Assembly: GCF_905220415.1 (NCBI RefSeq)
Contig: NC_059568.1
Coordinates: forward strand, 4,154,001-4,218,000
Source: Colias croceus
Taxonomy: Eukaryota > Arthropoda > Insecta > Lepidoptera > Pieridae
DNA length: 64,000 bases
Direction: 5' to 3'
The notes beneath the pieces are model-generated. The model was not told where the DNA came from. It did no database searches and saw nothing but the letters and a program-made list of their open reading frames with translations. A program made the position numbers and the translations under genes. Shown here piece after piece: positions 1-10,796 of the stretch. Numbering within the stretch: the stretch's first letter is position 1; the number at the start of each line of letters is the position of its first letter.

Positions 1-840
1 CATGGAATAATGAAACAAAAGGTACCTAAAAGGCTTTTATGTTTTGTACTTTTAAACCGACATTACCGGGAAACACGGAATATACAATAATATGTTTGTA
101 AATTGATAACATGGTTTTTAAACTGGTTGATTTGATTAGATTTGATTTACACTTATTAATCTGATTTGACCCTGGAGGCTGGAGTTCAAGATATTAAGGT
201 TTTTATAAAGATACAGTGAGATGCGTGTGTAGGTATTTGCATTAGCAAAATCTAGTAAAGTTATTTAAATCAAAACAATTTCCCTATAAACCGAAGGCCG
301 CGAGACGCGTTCACAGGTGGGTCGCGACCCATATTACACAGGTTACACTGCCCTAGATAAAGCTGGCTTTATTTAGTGTGAGTTTGATATTAAGTTTGAA
401 AGAATTTGATATAATATGATAATCAAGTCTTTACGATTTATTCTGAGTTTGAGATTGAAATACTTCAATAGATGTAATGAAGTCTTTTCGATTTAGGGCC
501 GATTTTTCAATCCTTGGTTAAAATTTATCCGTACTTTTAAAGTATTACACGAACATTTTAAAATTTCACCTGTAAACTGTCATATACGGACAATTAGAAT
601 ACATTTTTGAAATGGTAGTTTAGTACGTTATTCGATGAATAAGTTTTAACCAATGATTGAAGAAGCAAAATGAATTTGAAAGACTAGTAGATGCTACAAA
701 TTGTATGTAAATGTTACCAATTATTGTAAGATTGAGAGGAAAATTGTTTGAACTTTACCCCTAATTAGCATTAGGTACGTTACTAGGTACCTCACAATTA
801 ACTGTAAAACCGGCTACACACGTACCTGCAGCAGGGGAAT
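1..840. other. AT-rich flank, no gene seen
   Basis: No coding region is supported here. The stretch is AT-rich and carries one MITE-like copy at about 496-665, listed separately. Nothing else stands out. Confidence 0.6.
496..665 (+). repeat. PIF/Harbinger-like MITE, diverged copy
   Basis: The stretch starts GGGCCGATTTTTCAATCC directly after TTA and ends with the approximate inverse (AACCAATGATTGAAG). It is the same family as the better preserved copy at 39291-39468: the two share the terminal repeat and the inner words around CCGTATATGACAG in inverted relationship. The left border is clear, the right border is approximate, and no exact target duplication is visible. The superfamily is inferred from the TTA/TAA target of the better copy. 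Confidence 0.6.
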
Positions 841-1650
841 TTTTTTTTTTTTTTTTTTTAATTTGGGATTAGGCAGGCATTTGACCATCGCTTCGCCTGA
901 TGGAAAGCGATATAAAGCGAGGTCTAGGATGGAGCATGCTGACCTAATAAGTGCTTATTCACTTTTTTTTTAACAAGTCCAGATTATAATTATCGGGAAA
1001 CACGGACGCCGGAAGATTGTTCCATTCCTCGTTGGTACGCACGAGAAAGGATGAGGCGTAACGCTTAGTGCGTATGGGTGGAATGTCGATGACATAGGGG
1101 TGGAGACCAGCACGGCGTCGAGTCGCCCGGTGATAATGGGAGAAGCGGGTATCAGGTTGTGCAGTTTTTCAGCACATTCACCGTGGTAGATCCTGTAGAA
1201 CACTGCCAAACTAGCCACTTTTCGACGATGTTCTAAGCTATACAGTTTCGAGGTGGTAAGGGTTTCATTCCCGATTAGCCTAATCGCACGTTTTTCAATT
1301 GAGTCCAAGGCGCTAAGTTGGTATATTGCTGCACCAGCCCAAAGGTGGGAACAGTACTACACACCCGACCGAACTTGAGCTTTATAAAGGTTTAGGAGCT
1401 GTTCCGGTGTGAAGAATTCTGCCACTTTGGAGAGTATTCCAAGCTTCTTGCCGGCAACCTGCACCTTGGACTCAATGAAGGTCTTGAAGTTGAGGTTGGA
1501 GGAGAGCGTTAGGCTTAAAAGCTCCAGTTCATTGGACAATTCTAAGGACACATCCTGGAAAGTAGGTGTTAAACTGAAGTCGGTACGTTTAGCTGTAAAA
1601 AGGCAAGCCTGCTTTTTCGAGGAGTTAAACCAAACTAAGTTTTGAATTTA
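841..1650 (-). mobile_element. 5'-truncated Jockey-type non-LTR retrotransposon
   Basis: Read on the minus strand, this is the C-terminal end of a LINE reverse transcriptase ORF followed by a short 3' tail and a poly(A) run (the T-run at 841-859 on the plus strand). The translation reads through SKVAEFFTPEQLLNLYKAQV and then EKRAIRLIGNETLTTSK, SLEHRRKVASLAVFYRIYHG. This is the post-thumb region typical of Jockey-clade RTs. One in-frame TAG near 1350 stands where the family usually has Glu in a 'MEYCSHLWAG'-like stretch. The catalytic RT core and endonuclease are missing, so the copy is dead on arrival and 5' truncated. The clade name is by family resemblance only. Confidence 0.8.
970..1648 (-). 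pseudogene. Reverse transcriptase C-terminal fragment
   Basis: About 225 codons in one frame on the minus strand, interrupted by an in-frame TAG near 1350. The region carries the motifs quoted for the host element: a thumb-like 'FFTPEQLLNLYKAQ' segment, then 'KRAIRLIG' and 'LEHRRKVASLAVFYR'. It has no catalytic YxDD and cannot be functional. It sits directly before the poly(A) tail at 841-859, as expected of a LINE ORF2 end. Confidence 0.8.
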
Positions 1651-3417
1651 ATTGTGATGTGTATAGGCAAGCAGGGGCAATTTTGAGAACAACTGAAATT
1701 GCTACGACCGCCGTGCAACCGAGATTGTTCCAATATTGGGCCTGCGACAAGTACGTGAGTAGCCGGCCTAAGGTAACTCTAGCCTACCAATGCCATATAA
1801 AATATAACACTCTAATGGTCTTCAGTTACTTAAACTCTGGTCTACTTATTATTCAAAATTCAATTCAAATTATTTATTTCTTCCTTTTACAATAGGTATG
1901 TCCTTAACTATTTTGTGATTGGAACACTCCTAGTAAGCAAATAAAATGCTTGTGTCAGGAGGTTCCGACTTCCGCTCTTCCTTAACACTATTAGATACAG
2001 AAACAGAAATGAAAAGAAAAGAAAGAATTTAATAAAATGTGTGTGTGTGTGTGTGACAGCACGTTTATTTTTTATATTGGAGCAAAGCTTCGGTATCTGA
2101 GTAGCTTAAGGGTTATAAAAGCCTTAGCGTCTGTGTGTACTCAAATAATTCTTAATATACTACATTAAGTCATTGGAAGATAGATTTACTAAAACCTGTT
2201 TTATTTGAATAGAGTTAGTTATTATTATTTACTATGTTCGTAGGTATATGTCAAGTGTCAATTTATAAATAATGCTCGCACTAAACTAATGTAGTTATTG
2301 TGCAAATTCAAACAACATAAAAGTTTACTTATGTTTTTAGAAAACACCAAACTATTCCTACCGTTAACCGATTATTAAATTCGAGAGGATGGTTTAATAA
2401 AAGTTTAAAAAATAGTCCCCAAGTTATAAAAAAAGGATAATTTAAAAACTGACATAAAAATATTTTAAAATAAAGTTTCATTTTAAAAGCATTAGCATTC
2501 CCTAAAAATATTTTAAAATATTATAGTTTCATTTTCAATATCGGTAATATGAATTTCAATATAAATTATAAAATAGGTATTTTTCAATTATGTTTTAATA
2601 TGAAATCTTGAACAAATTAAATAAATTGTAAAAACTAACAAAAACAAACAAATTAAACGTACCTACAGGTAAATAAAAAACAATCAATTATGTAAATGCA
2701 AAATACTTTTTGTTATTTTATTCAGATTCTTTGAGAAAATATCAGTTCTATTGTGTAGGTAAATTACATACAAGGCAACTCAACTACATCCTTTAATACG
2801 ATTTTTATTCTATTACAGAATAAATAAAAAAACAAACATTCGGATACATTGAATATATGTAGCTAAGGCACAAACTATACACATATTTGATAGATATAAT
2901 ACCTATAGGTATACTAGTAAAAAAATAATATTATGTGAAGGACTAATCTACTATAGAAAAATAAGTCGGGTTTTGACGCTATAACTCCAGAACGCACGAA
3001 CCGATTTCCACGGTTTTGCATTCGTTGGAAAGGTCTCAGGCTCCGTGAGGTTTATATAGCAAAGAAAAAGGTGTCTCTGGAGCCGAAAGGGATTTCGCCC
3101 GGTTTGCTAATCGATAATTCTGTACAAATTCGCTGTATTTGCAAAAATTGTATTCGCATTTCGCAATGCTTAATATAAAATATTTACAGCAACCAAAATA
3201 TTATATTAAAGAGGACTTATAATAGTATATTTATTCTTACATTCAACTTAATTTAAATACACACATATTTAAAAGTTAACCCAATCCAAATTGAAAATTC
3301 GAAAAATTAATTAAACTTATACTTATATGAATTATTTTTAATTATATTGATTTCATATTTTAAACTAATTGGAATAAAATTGGACTAAAGCTTCAAAGCG
3401 AATTTCACTTGAGTAAA
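1651..3417. other. Intergenic, AT-rich
   Basis: No gene is supported. There is a (TG)n run at about 2039-2055. A block at about 2960-3115 (ataactccagaacgcacgaa and following) resembles the body of lepidopteran short interspersed repeats, with a phrase about 'accgatttccacggttttgc'. The rest is AT-rich with nothing recognised. Confidence 0.5.
2039..2055. repeat. (TG)n microsatellite
   Basis: Uninterrupted TG dinucleotide run of about eight units in a non-coding stretch. Confidence 0.9.
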
Positions 3418-3699
3418 AATTGACAATGTTGTTTATTGACATAACAGAGTCATTTATATAACAAAATATACAACACGCGCAAGAGCAACTTTTGTGTCTC
3501 CCATCAACTCTACTATGGGGAGTTGCGTCGCTACGTGCGCAGTGCGCACACTTTCTTACTAGCCCATAGAGTGGATAGAGTGGTAGGGAGAGACAAAATA
3601 GTTGCGGAGACAAAAGTTGCTCTTGCGCGCTAGCTCTTAATATTGTTATATATTTTGTTATAATGACTCTGTTATGTCAATAAATAACATTGTCAATTT
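3418..3699. repeat. Foldback MITE, long inverted repeat
   Basis: The left arm begins AAATTGACAATGTTGTTTAT and the right end is its inverse (ATAAATAACATTGTCAATTT). The arms match over roughly 85 bp, including GACATAACAGAGTCATT and CGCAAGAGCAACTTTTG. A non-matching centre of about 100 bp lies around 3505-3600. There is no coding capacity. The structure is that of a non-autonomous foldback or MITE element. The target duplication is unclear. Confidence 0.85.
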
Positions 3700-3776
3700 G
3701 TCAGCATTTTTTAATGGTCTCGAATTTAATTTTTAATAATACATAAGAAACTTGTAATTGTTAGTAAAATTTAAAA

Positions 3777-3946
3777 TGCTTCTATCGCGGGCCTTGAGCG
3801 CGGGGACCAAATCGAGAAATTCCGTAACGAAAAAACCTCACGCTCCCCACTCCGACGGGCGGAGGTGCGGCTTGAAGGCATAGCAATTAGCATGCAATAG
3901 CTTTACCGCGGCCGCTCCAGTCCCCGAGTGCCACACGTCGTTTTTT
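3777..3946 (+). repeat. SINE-like repeat ending in a T run, copy 1
   Basis: A GC-rich block of about 170 bp in an AT-rich context, from GCTTCTATCGCGGGCCTTGA to CCGAGTGCCACACGTCG plus six T. A second copy in the same orientation lies at 10640-10796 with most words conserved. The shared sharp start and terminal T run suggest a Pol III-derived repeat, but no clear A or B box was found. The family is not recognised. Confidence 0.6.
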
Positions 3947-6528
3947 GTTATTTGTTTTTAGTGTTGCATTAAGGATCTTAAGGCAATATACCTACCGAAA
4001 ATTCTTTTGTATACATAATAATATATAGGTACATAAATTACTATTATTATATTATATATGATGTATTATATTATTAATATTTAATTTCATCGTTGAACTA
4101 GTTTGATAAAAAGACCGTATAAGTTCGCTCAGCAAAAGAAGCTATAAGTTATCTGAAAAAGCGCTATTATTTTATTGAATCCAAATAAGCTATATAACAA
4201 AAAAAAGTCCCATTATTGTTTTTATACTGTGAGCAATTTTGTTTACATTAAATTTGAAAGATATTGGAGATCGAGTAGTTATTTATTTGAGTTATGAAAT
4301 ACTTATTACTAAAATTATTTACAATATATTCATTAACGCTTAGCATTAACGTATACAAATGCAAATTGGTCTATTGTTTTCGAACGGATTTGAAAATGGT
4401 TTATTTTTGTTATGAAAATAAAACCTATCGCAAAATGACGTAAGGAACACGAGATCAAATCCCATAAGAAAAACTAGTTGGCTATGATAATCTTCAGATC
4501 GACATACATATAAAACCGTTATATTCTGTATTATTATTGAAAGCTGAATCTTGTATGACTTGTGTTAGCTATAAATTAATGAATATTGATTTTTAAATCG
4601 AATAGTGAAAGTTGTAGCATTTTTGAAGTTATACTTCTTTTGGCGCGATGGAGAAAAATTATGAGAGTGAATTTTTACGATGCGCGCGCACACCGACACC
4701 TAAATTTAACAGCATGAAGTTAGTTCTAGGTGATATGAAAATTGATAACTATGTTCAAGTTGTATATTCTAGTATTTTTTTTCCATACGCCAAAGAAGTA
4801 TAACTTCTAACGCGTGAACATAAGTGCACACACTCTTTTTTATATTAAAATCTCATCAGAATTGCCGAAGATATTGTTTATCATACACAAAAACATACAT
4901 ACATTTACACACGAACATAGAACCTCTTCTCTTTGTTTTGGAAGATAGTTAATTAAAATTAAACGAGAGAATATTAAGATTTATTTCTCAAAACGGTTTC
5001 TCTAACTTTTTGTTTCAAAACGTCTGGAAACTATAAATGACCAAACGGTGGAACGAAAAATATACTTTGTTCCGGTGTAAGCTTGCCAGTACTTTTCCAG
5101 AGCTATGCATTGATAATTGAGATGTATCGTAAATGCAGTTGTCATCAACAAAATTTAAACTTGATAATTTCATTATTTTACGAAACTAAATTAAATGAAT
5201 TAAAAATTTATTTATTAAAAGTTATTAATTTATTTGATTGAATCTAAAATATGTAAGAAATAATCACAGTGTTTTTTATTTATATAATTATTTTAATTGT
5301 TAAGAATTAGATAATCCTATTCCTATTGGTGTTCCTCGGGATTGAGATCTGAAGAAGATCTGAGAAGAAGTCACTCGATGTTTTCTTTAATAAGTTCATA
5401 GTTACGCACCCGTTTAATTCTTTTCTTAAAAAAATAATTTATACGTAAAAAATAGTTTAAACCAATAGTCCTTGATACATAAAAATAAATATTGCATGTT
5501 AAACCGCAGCAATGTTTGTTTATGTAGTTATCTCAATTTTAAACACGATTTTGGTTATCACATTTTTTATCTAAAAAAAAGAAAAAAAAATCGCAGCACA
5601 AAATGTTTAAACGAAATTGCCACCAAAATATTAAAAGTTTAAATAAAATATAAGTTGTATTATATACTCACTCGTTAGAATAAGTCGTGAAGGTTCGTCG
5701 CAACGCACTGCTCGACTGGCTTGCTGGCCAGGTTGCGTCTACATAAAATATTTGTGATCTAGTAGTAAGGTGGTCCTCGACTCATTATCATACATTAATT
5801 AGCTTTAGCAATTGTGACTGATTTGCGGAGATTTTCTTCCGAATTACATGTAAAATTATTTAACTAAGTATTGTATTACGTACTTGCTCGTGTCTTAGGT
5901 ATTTAACAGTGTTAATTTTTAACCTCTCGACCTTTATAAATAATGGAACATAATTCATAATAACAGTAGATTATAATCTTTTAGTATGTTGTTGTTTTTA
6001 TTTATTTAATTATGTGTTTTAGCATAACTACATTAAACATCGCATAATAGGATTTTTATAACGCTTCTAGCTGACCTGGCAAAACGAAGTTAGAGAGGAC
6101 AATAATTATATCTCTTAAAAAAAGTTTTTCAAATTATAATCTCGCTATCGAACCTAAACAAAACATTTCACAAAAATCGGTTAAGCATAAAAAAGGAGGA
6201 GGTTAAAAGAAGAGGTTCTCATTTTGACTGTTTTCTTTTTCAGTGAACACCGTGACAGTAGAAATGTAGGTATAAAAGTTTACGTATAGAGTGTAAAAAT
6301 TAGTTTATAAAGTAGGTACCGACGATGTAGTTCTAAAAAATTATGTGCCTAATTAATCAAAGCCCACACTCACAGGAAATGAAAAGAAAACACAATATGC
6401 TATTCTCAAACTTTAATAACACGAATAGCCAAATAAATTACTAAACATAAATCACTGATTACGAATAACAGGAAATAAAAACATTTATCACAACTTGTCG
6501 TGGTTGTAATGGTTAATTGGGGTGGGGT
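3947..6528. other. 3' flank of the Trunk-like gene, intergenic
   Basis: AT-rich and without a supportable ORF. It contains a short TIR element at 4625-4808. This lies downstream of the minus-strand gene ending at 6529, so the part nearest 6528 is probably its 3' UTR. No canonical AATAAA was confidently assigned. Confidence 0.45.
4625..4808. repeat. Short TIR element (GAAGTTATACTTCTTT family)
   Basis: The left end GAAGTTATACTTCTTTTGGC is mirrored by CGCCAAAGAAGTATAACTTC at the right end, about 184 bp apart, with a GCGCGCGCAC run inside. It is related to the AGTGAAACTTCTTT terminal repeats at 13610-14785, 31187-31292 and 36988-37139. Confidence 0.7.
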
Positions 6529-6622
6529 CTATACGTGGAGGGACATGTCACCAAGTTTGTGGACCGGCCACATGCACTCACAGCCTGCGGGGATCACCAT
6601 CGTCAGGGTCTCCCAGCAGTCA
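6529..6622 (-). CDS. trk: Trunk-like gene, last exon
   Basis: Acceptor TTTTTCAG; completes the split Ser codon. It encodes DCWETLTMVIPAGCECMWPV, then HKLGDMSLHV and TAG. The paired CEC near the C terminus completes the cystine knot. Confidence 0.8.
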
Positions 6623-9519
6623 CTGAAAAATGAAATTATCTGTATGCAGTTGCCATGGTTACTGTGGCAGTGTGGTAGCGTGATCTTATGATTCACAGGT
6701 ACAGGTACAGATTAAGTACTTTCGATATCAGTTTAAAGTTTTTGATATCTGTAATAGTTACGGAATAATCGCCTGCGCACACTTAACGATTACACCTTGT
6801 ATAATATAGCATCTAGCCTGGATAAATGGACTATCTAGTACTAAAGCTAATGAATGATCAAGCTATCTAATGTTCTTACTTAGCTTTCTTTGTACAATAA
6901 TCATAATAATATTATAATAAGTATACGACTGACTGACTGGCTCACAGCATCTATAGGTAAATATTTAAAAAAATATAGGAATGTTAAAAATTTCATCAAA
7001 ATTTTGTCTATCGTCAAGAGAGATGCAAATGAATAAAAACCTATTTTCTTCTATTATATCATTGAAATGATTTGTTCCTATTTGACCCACAAAAACGTTT
7101 AAATAGTGATGCTGCTTTTCTTGGTCATGATTAAAAAAGCTACCGCTGTTCAAATGAAAACAGAATATGTATTTTCAATTTCGTTAATGCAGTCGGCTCT
7201 CACGACGTCAGTAGGCGAGCTACGTTGGTATAAAAATGTGCCGACTTTGATCGATAAAACGCGAACCGAGCTAAGACTGAGAACTAAACCGAGTGTAACT
7301 GCAGTAATTTGTACCGTGAGTGTTCTTTTGGAGGCTCTAATGTTAACGTATTAGGCATTTTGTTATTAGATGTTACATAATATGCTCCTTATTATGATGA
7401 TGATACATTTAAGAATCATATCAGAAATTAGAATTGATATCTATACATATGTTTAATGTTGAGAATTTTTGTATCTTTGTAACAAACCAATTAAGGTAAA
7501 TTTTAGGTCCTCCTCAGATTTAAGGAAACCAAGAATTACTTATACCTACACACAACATAGGTTGTGTGTAGGTACTTATAAGTATATTTGTAATTTTCGA
7601 GTACAGCTATAGAGCTGAAAAATTACTTATATAGGTATAAGTAATTTTTCAGCTCTATAGCTGTACTCGAAAATTACAAAATAATGTGCAACAACGGTGG
7701 TTTTAAACCAAGTTTAGATCCAAGAAAATATGAACATAGGTAGTATCAGTTAGTTAACTTTGTAAAAGCATCTATTTATAAATTTATAAACATTAATTAC
7801 AAGAAAACCTGGTTATTAGCGAGGAAAATACAAATGAAACAATTTTGTTAAAATAAAAACAGTGTCTCTTGGAGTGGGTGTATTTCTTTTTCTCTAATGT
7901 TATTTATCGTCAAATTGTCCTGCCAGACCGGGACAGTTCTCATTAGTGAGCTCCGGGTATTGAACTTTGAATGAATGACCTCTCTATTATATTTTTACGC
8001 GTCAATTATTGTATATCATTGATTAATTGTAATAAAGGTTATTAACAATGATTTAACCATAAGTCTAGCAAAACAGAACCCCTTTTGATAAAATCTTAGC
8101 AAATACGTCCCATGTAGATAATATGAGCACCAGTTAAATGTCTATAGGGTTCTAATTAATACATGCAACATTAAGAGAATACATAAAATAGTAGATTATT
8201 TACCTGGAATACCGTCGTCTTGTTAAATGTATAGTTTTGTTCCACTGTACGCACGAGAACCCAAGACTCGAGCATATCTGAAACATTAATCTCCTCTATA
8301 CATTTTGAAGCTATAGTATGTTTAAATAAAAATAAAAACCTTAGCGTAGTTCTATATGTTTACTGAAATAATATGAAGAGGAAAATTTCAACTCGAAGGG
8401 TTAGAGTTCCAAAATCTTGTTGGAAACAATCGCGTGTTTAATTTTCCATTAACCTTTTCAAATAAATTACCTAACATAAAACTGAAACTTAAAATATGGG
8501 GCAGTCATTAAACATTTACAGTTAATTCTTATATCATGATGATTGATGACCCATCCTACTAACAAACGCGGAAGTTTGTAAGAATGTGTGGATGTTTGTT
8601 ACTCTATTACTCTATCACGAAAAAATTATGCGACGCATTTGGATGTAATTAGGTTATATATCAGTATAACACATGAGCTATCAGCTACAGAAATTTCATT
8701 TTTCCGCGGATGAATCAGGGACAGCTAGTTTTTCTACAAGACCAGTTCAATAACTAACCTCATTAGTGACTCCAATTTCATCAGCAACAGATGTGGTGCA
8801 CGTTATCTCCTCATAATAAGCTGGCCGGTACTCGAACTCATTGGTGTTCAGTCGCTGGATCTTCCTCTCCAAGTGGCAAATTGGATAGTGTTTCTGGAAA
8901 GCCTTGGAACATTCATTTTATGAACATGACGCGTAAGGCGAAATTGGTACAATTGTATTTTTATTATAGATGTAATTATATTATGGGAATTCCGAATTGA
9001 CTGCTACCAGTTTAATAATTTCTCAAGAACTGATAATCTTAGAGTAAAAGTTACTAATGTGAACAGCATTTCTTACCTGAGCACCCAATTGACGCATCTC
9101 CCTCTCTCGCGAGGCTTGTAATGATTCTGTGTACTCCGGTAGTGACTAAAACATTCATGTTAATTTTCAATTAATTAAGTTTGATTTTGAAGCTAGAGTT
9201 TTAATTGTTACTTTAAATATTTTTTACTAAATTACATCAAAATCAACTCAATATATTATATACGTGAAAAAGAAGTCGACAGATATTTTCTAATAATTAA
9301 TATTATAAGCATTACCTCATCAGATTCATCGCAATCTTCCTCATTATCGCGCTGTTTAAACCTAGCTGCCATTTGGCGATTCCTCTCAAGTCTGCCCAGG
9401 ATTGTGTTCAGGACTTTATCCGGGTTGGGGATCCGTAGAACATGCTGGAAGAAGTCTTGGGCTGCGTCCTCTCGGTGCGCTAGCAATGTTCCCGCTAAAC
9501 ACACTGTTACGCAGGTCAC
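6529..9519 (-). CDS. trk: Trunk-like secreted cystine-knot ligand (5 exons, first exon missing)
   Basis: Five minus-strand exons join in phase: 9519-9316, 9145-9077, 8893-8759 (or from 8902), 8277-8204 and 6622-6529. Together they give about 191 residues ending with TAG. The first recognised exon starts with a hydrophobic run (VTCVTVCLAGTLLA) that looks like the end of a signal peptide, so a short upstream exon with the start codon is missing from this model. The last three exons hold at least seven cysteines and finish with a CEC pair in PAGCECMWP followed by VHKLGDMSLHV. This arrangement fits the cystine-knot fold shared by Spatzle, PTTH and Trunk. I favour Trunk, the embryonic ligand processed to activate the Torso receptor tyrosine kinase, from the C-terminal wording and the total length near 200. 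Assignment within the family is by recognition, not by a search. All donors are GT and all acceptors AG. Confidence 0.6.
7543..7574. repeat. Short perfect hairpin
   Basis: Arms TACCTACACACAAC and GTTGTGTGTAGGTA (14 bp) around a 4-nt loop, immediately upstream of a larger hairpin. Confidence 0.85.
7588..7679. repeat. Perfect 43-bp-arm hairpin
   Basis: The left arm 7588-7630 starts TTGTAATTTTCGAGTACAGC. It is the exact inverse of 7637-7679, with a 6-nt loop (ATAGGT). The perfect match implies a young foldback element or a recent snap-back duplication. It lies inside the last intron of the Trunk-like gene. Confidence 0.9.
8204..8277 (-). CDS. trk: Trunk-like gene, exon 4 of the readable set
   Basis: 24 codons plus 2 nt, acceptor TTTCAG and donor GTAAAT. 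It encodes ICSSLGFSCVQWNKTIHLTR and RRYS. The dibasic RR and two cysteines are conserved-looking features of the ligand domain. Confidence 0.75.
8759..8893 (-). CDS. trk: Trunk-like gene, exon 3 of the readable set
   Basis: 45 codons, phase 0 at both ends, donor GTTAGT. It begins KHYPICHLERK and includes EFEYRPAYYEEITC, with the first two knot cysteines. An in-frame alternative acceptor at 8902 (AAG) would add Ala-Phe-Gln; the CAG at 8894 has the better pyrimidine context. Confidence 0.7.
9077..9145 (-). CDS. trk: Trunk-like gene, exon 2 of the readable set
   Basis: 23 codons, phase 0 at both ends, acceptor TTTTAG and donor GTAAGA. It encodes SLPEYTESLQASREREMRQL then GAQ. Confidence 0.7.
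9316..9519 (-). CDS. trk: Trunk-like gene, exon with signal-peptide end
   Basis: 68 codons, phase 0 at both ends. Acceptor ...ATCTCAG before 9519 and donor GTAATG after GATGAG. It encodes a hydrophobic start, then LRIPNPDKVLNTILGRLERN and an acidic end (DNEEDCDESDE). Confidence 0.75.
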
Positions 9520-10639
9520 CTGAGATCAAGATCTTTATTACTTATCCATTAAATTAAGAGGAATAATTCATAGTCACAGATTGGGATCCGGAATTGGCAA
9601 TTACCAATTATTATCTACAGTCACAGACATCAAAATATAAGAATGTTTATATATAATTATCTGTGTCTACAGTTTAATGTTATTGTAATGTCCAGTTAAG
9701 GGTCACACTTTAACCTACTACATATTTAAGCAATTAGCTTTACACATGAATTCTATATTTTACATTAAATACGTCTTAAATAAAAGGAATTATTCTGTAA
9801 GCGGCACAAAACCTCATATTATATCTTAGAGAAAAAATAAATTCATGAATTAAAGCAGATCTTCCGCCTTATCATTTAGTTTAGCAAAAACGAATAACAA
9901 ACATATTGCGATGTGCTGTGTAAAAGGATTATTGATTATTACCAATATCATAATCTTATTGATATCGTTATTCGTTAAAATTAAATATATTATAATGACT
10001 ATAATTACGTTCACTTCAATTAAACAAAGACGTGGGCTTTGGTAGGTTCTATAGGTTTTGTTGAATTTATTAATAAAAAGAAAAAGAGATAAAATATTAA
10101 GTTCCTACAATCTAATTCAATAATGTTACATTATATTTATTATATAAAATAAATTAAATTTAAATAGTTAACAACTAACAAGTTATTGCATTCACCTATT
10201 TCTCTTTTAATACGATAATTCGTTACTATTTGACAAAATTAAAAATACATATTGCTGACTGCTGAGTCCTCTTATGACACTATACAATCACTTAGAATTT
10301 GTAAGTCTGCATTAACTGGAAACAAAGAGATTGTTATGATTGAAATACGATGCCAAAATAATATTACTTATAATGTTTCAAATGGAGTAAGCGTGTCCCC
10401 GTCTCACAGTTGATTAGTCCCCACTGGGTCGTGCTTTGATTGGCATCCGTTGCCGCGCAGGATTCAAGAGCGAGCAAACCTTTGGTATATAATTGTATAT
10501 CGTGTATTAGTATAAAGAGACAGTCATTTTGCAATTAATTTAATAAATTAATTAATTTAATAAACAGAGAATAAAAATATTTTCCTTAGTTTACGATACA
10601 TAAATGAATCCTAAAAAAGTATTTTTAAGCTATTGCATA

Positions 10640-10796
10640 GCTTCTATCGCGGGCCTTGAGCGCGGGGACCGAATCGATAAATTCCGTAACGAAAAACCTC
10701 ACGCTCCCCATTCCGACGGGCGGAGGCGGAGGTGAAGGCATAGCATGCCATAGCTTTATCCGCGGCAGTCCCCGAGTGCCACACGTCGTTTTTTTT
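10640..10796 (+). repeat. SINE-like repeat ending in a T run, copy 2
   Basis: Second copy of the block at 3777-3946, again starting GCTTCTATCGCGGGCCTTGA and ending CACACGTCG plus eight T. Small indels distinguish the copies. The word TTAGTATAAAGAGAC occurs on both sides (10507 and 10849). Confidence 0.6.

Larger units (their letters stand above)
6623..8203 (-). other. Intron of the Trunk-like gene
   Basis: A 1.6-kb intron between the last two exons. It contains two hairpins at 7543-7574 and 7588-7679, listed separately. No other coding signal was seen. Confidence 0.6.

Noticed and set aside
970..1308. Host protein at the window start
   Set aside because: The translation is the C-terminal region of a LINE reverse transcriptase followed by a poly(A) tail, not a host gene.
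10390..10530. Promoter for either host gene
   Set aside because: The patch is GC-richer than its surroundings and near a transcription-divergent gap, but no TATA, Inr or DPE arrangement could be defended.
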